NCBI GenBank assembly: GCA_002686295.1
Contig: NZBB01000042.1
Location: forward strand, 1-12,347
Length of the DNA: 12,347 nt
Direction: 5' to 3'
DNA from: Candidatus Woesearchaeota archaeon
GTDB lineage: Archaea > Nanobdellota > Nanobdellia > Woesearchaeales > GCA-2686295
The notes under the pieces: model-generated
What the model saw: only the letters and a program-made list of their open reading frames with translations
Told to the model about the DNA's origin: nothing
Databases searched by the model: none
Position numbers and translations under genes: made by a program
In this document: piece after piece, positions 12,185 through 12,347 of the stretch
Layout of the letters: each line of letters begins with the position of its first letter
Position numbering within the stretch: the stretch's first letter is position 1

Positions 12185-12246
12185 TTATCAAGTTCGACCA
12201 GGAATGCTTCTGTTGGTCGCGACGCATTCAGAGTCGTTGTTGATAA
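12185..12246 (-). ncRNA. Imperfect inverted repeat, possible structured RNA
   Basis: Two 23-nt arms match at 17 positions: TTATCAA, CGAC and GAATGC on the left pair with GCATTC, GTCG and TTGATAA on the right. Two symmetrical 3x3 internal loops separate the paired blocks, and the apex is a 16-nt loop. An alternative fold has two local hairpins (CGACCA/TGGTCG and CGAC/GTCG) whose loops are complementary over GAATGC/GCATTC. It is clearly more GC-rich than its flanks. The minus strand is preferred because a TATA-like TTTAAA (12273-12278) would start a minus transcript near 12248, at the edge of the repeat, and then run into tRNA-Thr. It could equally be a DNA-level palindrome. Confidence 0.4.
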
Positions 12247-12296
12247 GGTGATAAAAAGATTTATTATCAGTATTTAAAGTTTACTTCTAGAAAGAG

Positions 12297-12305
12297 TTAA
12301 ATATT
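12297..12305 (+). promoter_or_regulatory. TATA box of the gene starting at 12330
   Basis: TTAAATATT is centred about 29 bp before the ATG at 12330, the same spacing found for the other genes here, which is the main reason to believe that start. Confidence 0.5.
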
Positions 12306-12329
12306 TCTTTTAATTACTTTTGTTTAATA

Positions 12330-12347
12330 ATGGGTGAAATAAATGAA
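12330..12347 (+). CDS. Start of a gene running out of the window
   Basis: Only MGEINE is visible before the window ends. The call rests on an ATG with a TATA-like box about 29 bp upstream and on the absence of any other gene explaining that promoter. Nothing can be said about the product. Confidence 0.45.

Noticed and set aside
12185..12246. H/ACA or C/D guide RNA
   Set aside because: An ATA follows the outer stem on the minus strand, but the internal loops are only 3x3 and no kink-turn is evident. No RUGAUGA/CUGA pair in the right order is present.
11993..12277. A 94-residue plus-strand frame
   Set aside because: It runs through the 3' end of the zinc-ribbon gene, the antisense of tRNA-Thr and the inverted repeat. 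It has no domain and no promoter of its own.

Overview
The window is strongly AT-rich and archaeal. The evidence is an archaeal-type class I lysyl-tRNA synthetase, archaeal RtcA and Pth2, BRE/TATA-type promoters, a class III (pilin-like) signal peptide, and three tRNA genes that are all interrupted by introns, two of them at the canonical 37/38 position. Small genes, very tight packing, short overlaps and long Lys/Glu-rich coiled coils fit a small-genome DPANN-type lineage (Woesearchaeota/Pacearchaeota-like). That placement is inference, because no rRNA is present to confirm it.

Layout. Positions 2-1069 hold the 3' end of a coiled-coil protein gene. It converges with rtcA (1103-2131, minus). 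A compact divergent promoter then starts a plus-strand run: a pilin-like secreted protein (2216-2614), a polytopic membrane protein overlapping it by 4 nt (2611-3087), and a stand-alone MnmC2-type methyltransferase (3112-3756). The methyltransferase gene runs 6 nt into a convergent four-Cys PD-(D/E)XK nuclease (3751-4404). A tRNA-Arg(GCG) with an intron inside the D-stem follows (4470-4573). A beta-propeller protein with an N-terminal twin-arginine motif (4740-5873, minus) is divergent from a small winged-helix regulator (6038-6310, plus). Their shared intergenic region carries an inverted repeat that looks like an operator. Next come a rimK-like ATP-grasp ligase and a retropepsin-like RimB partner, overlapping by 4 nt on the minus strand. 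lysS, pth2 and tRNA-Leu(TAA) form a translation block. They are followed by an MscS channel with a charged helical insertion and a convergent SlyD-like FKBP isomerase.

The right end (11640-12347) is the least ordinary part. It has a roughly 106-nt structured RNA locus with its own TATA box and T-run that I cannot assign to a family. It also has a 44-residue zinc-ribbon microprotein and a tRNA-Thr(GGT) with an intron. Upstream of that tRNA, a 62-nt imperfect inverted repeat separates it from the only plausible promoter. The first codons of another plus-strand gene start at 12330.

Functionally the region is mostly RNA maturation and translation (RtcA, MnmC2-like, LysRS, Pth2, three tRNAs) and protein modification or folding (RimK/RimB, FKBP), with a few envelope proteins. 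Most protein genes have a TATA-like box centred 26-30 bp upstream of the start codon, which implies mainly leaderless mRNAs. I found no mobile element, CRISPR array or rRNA.
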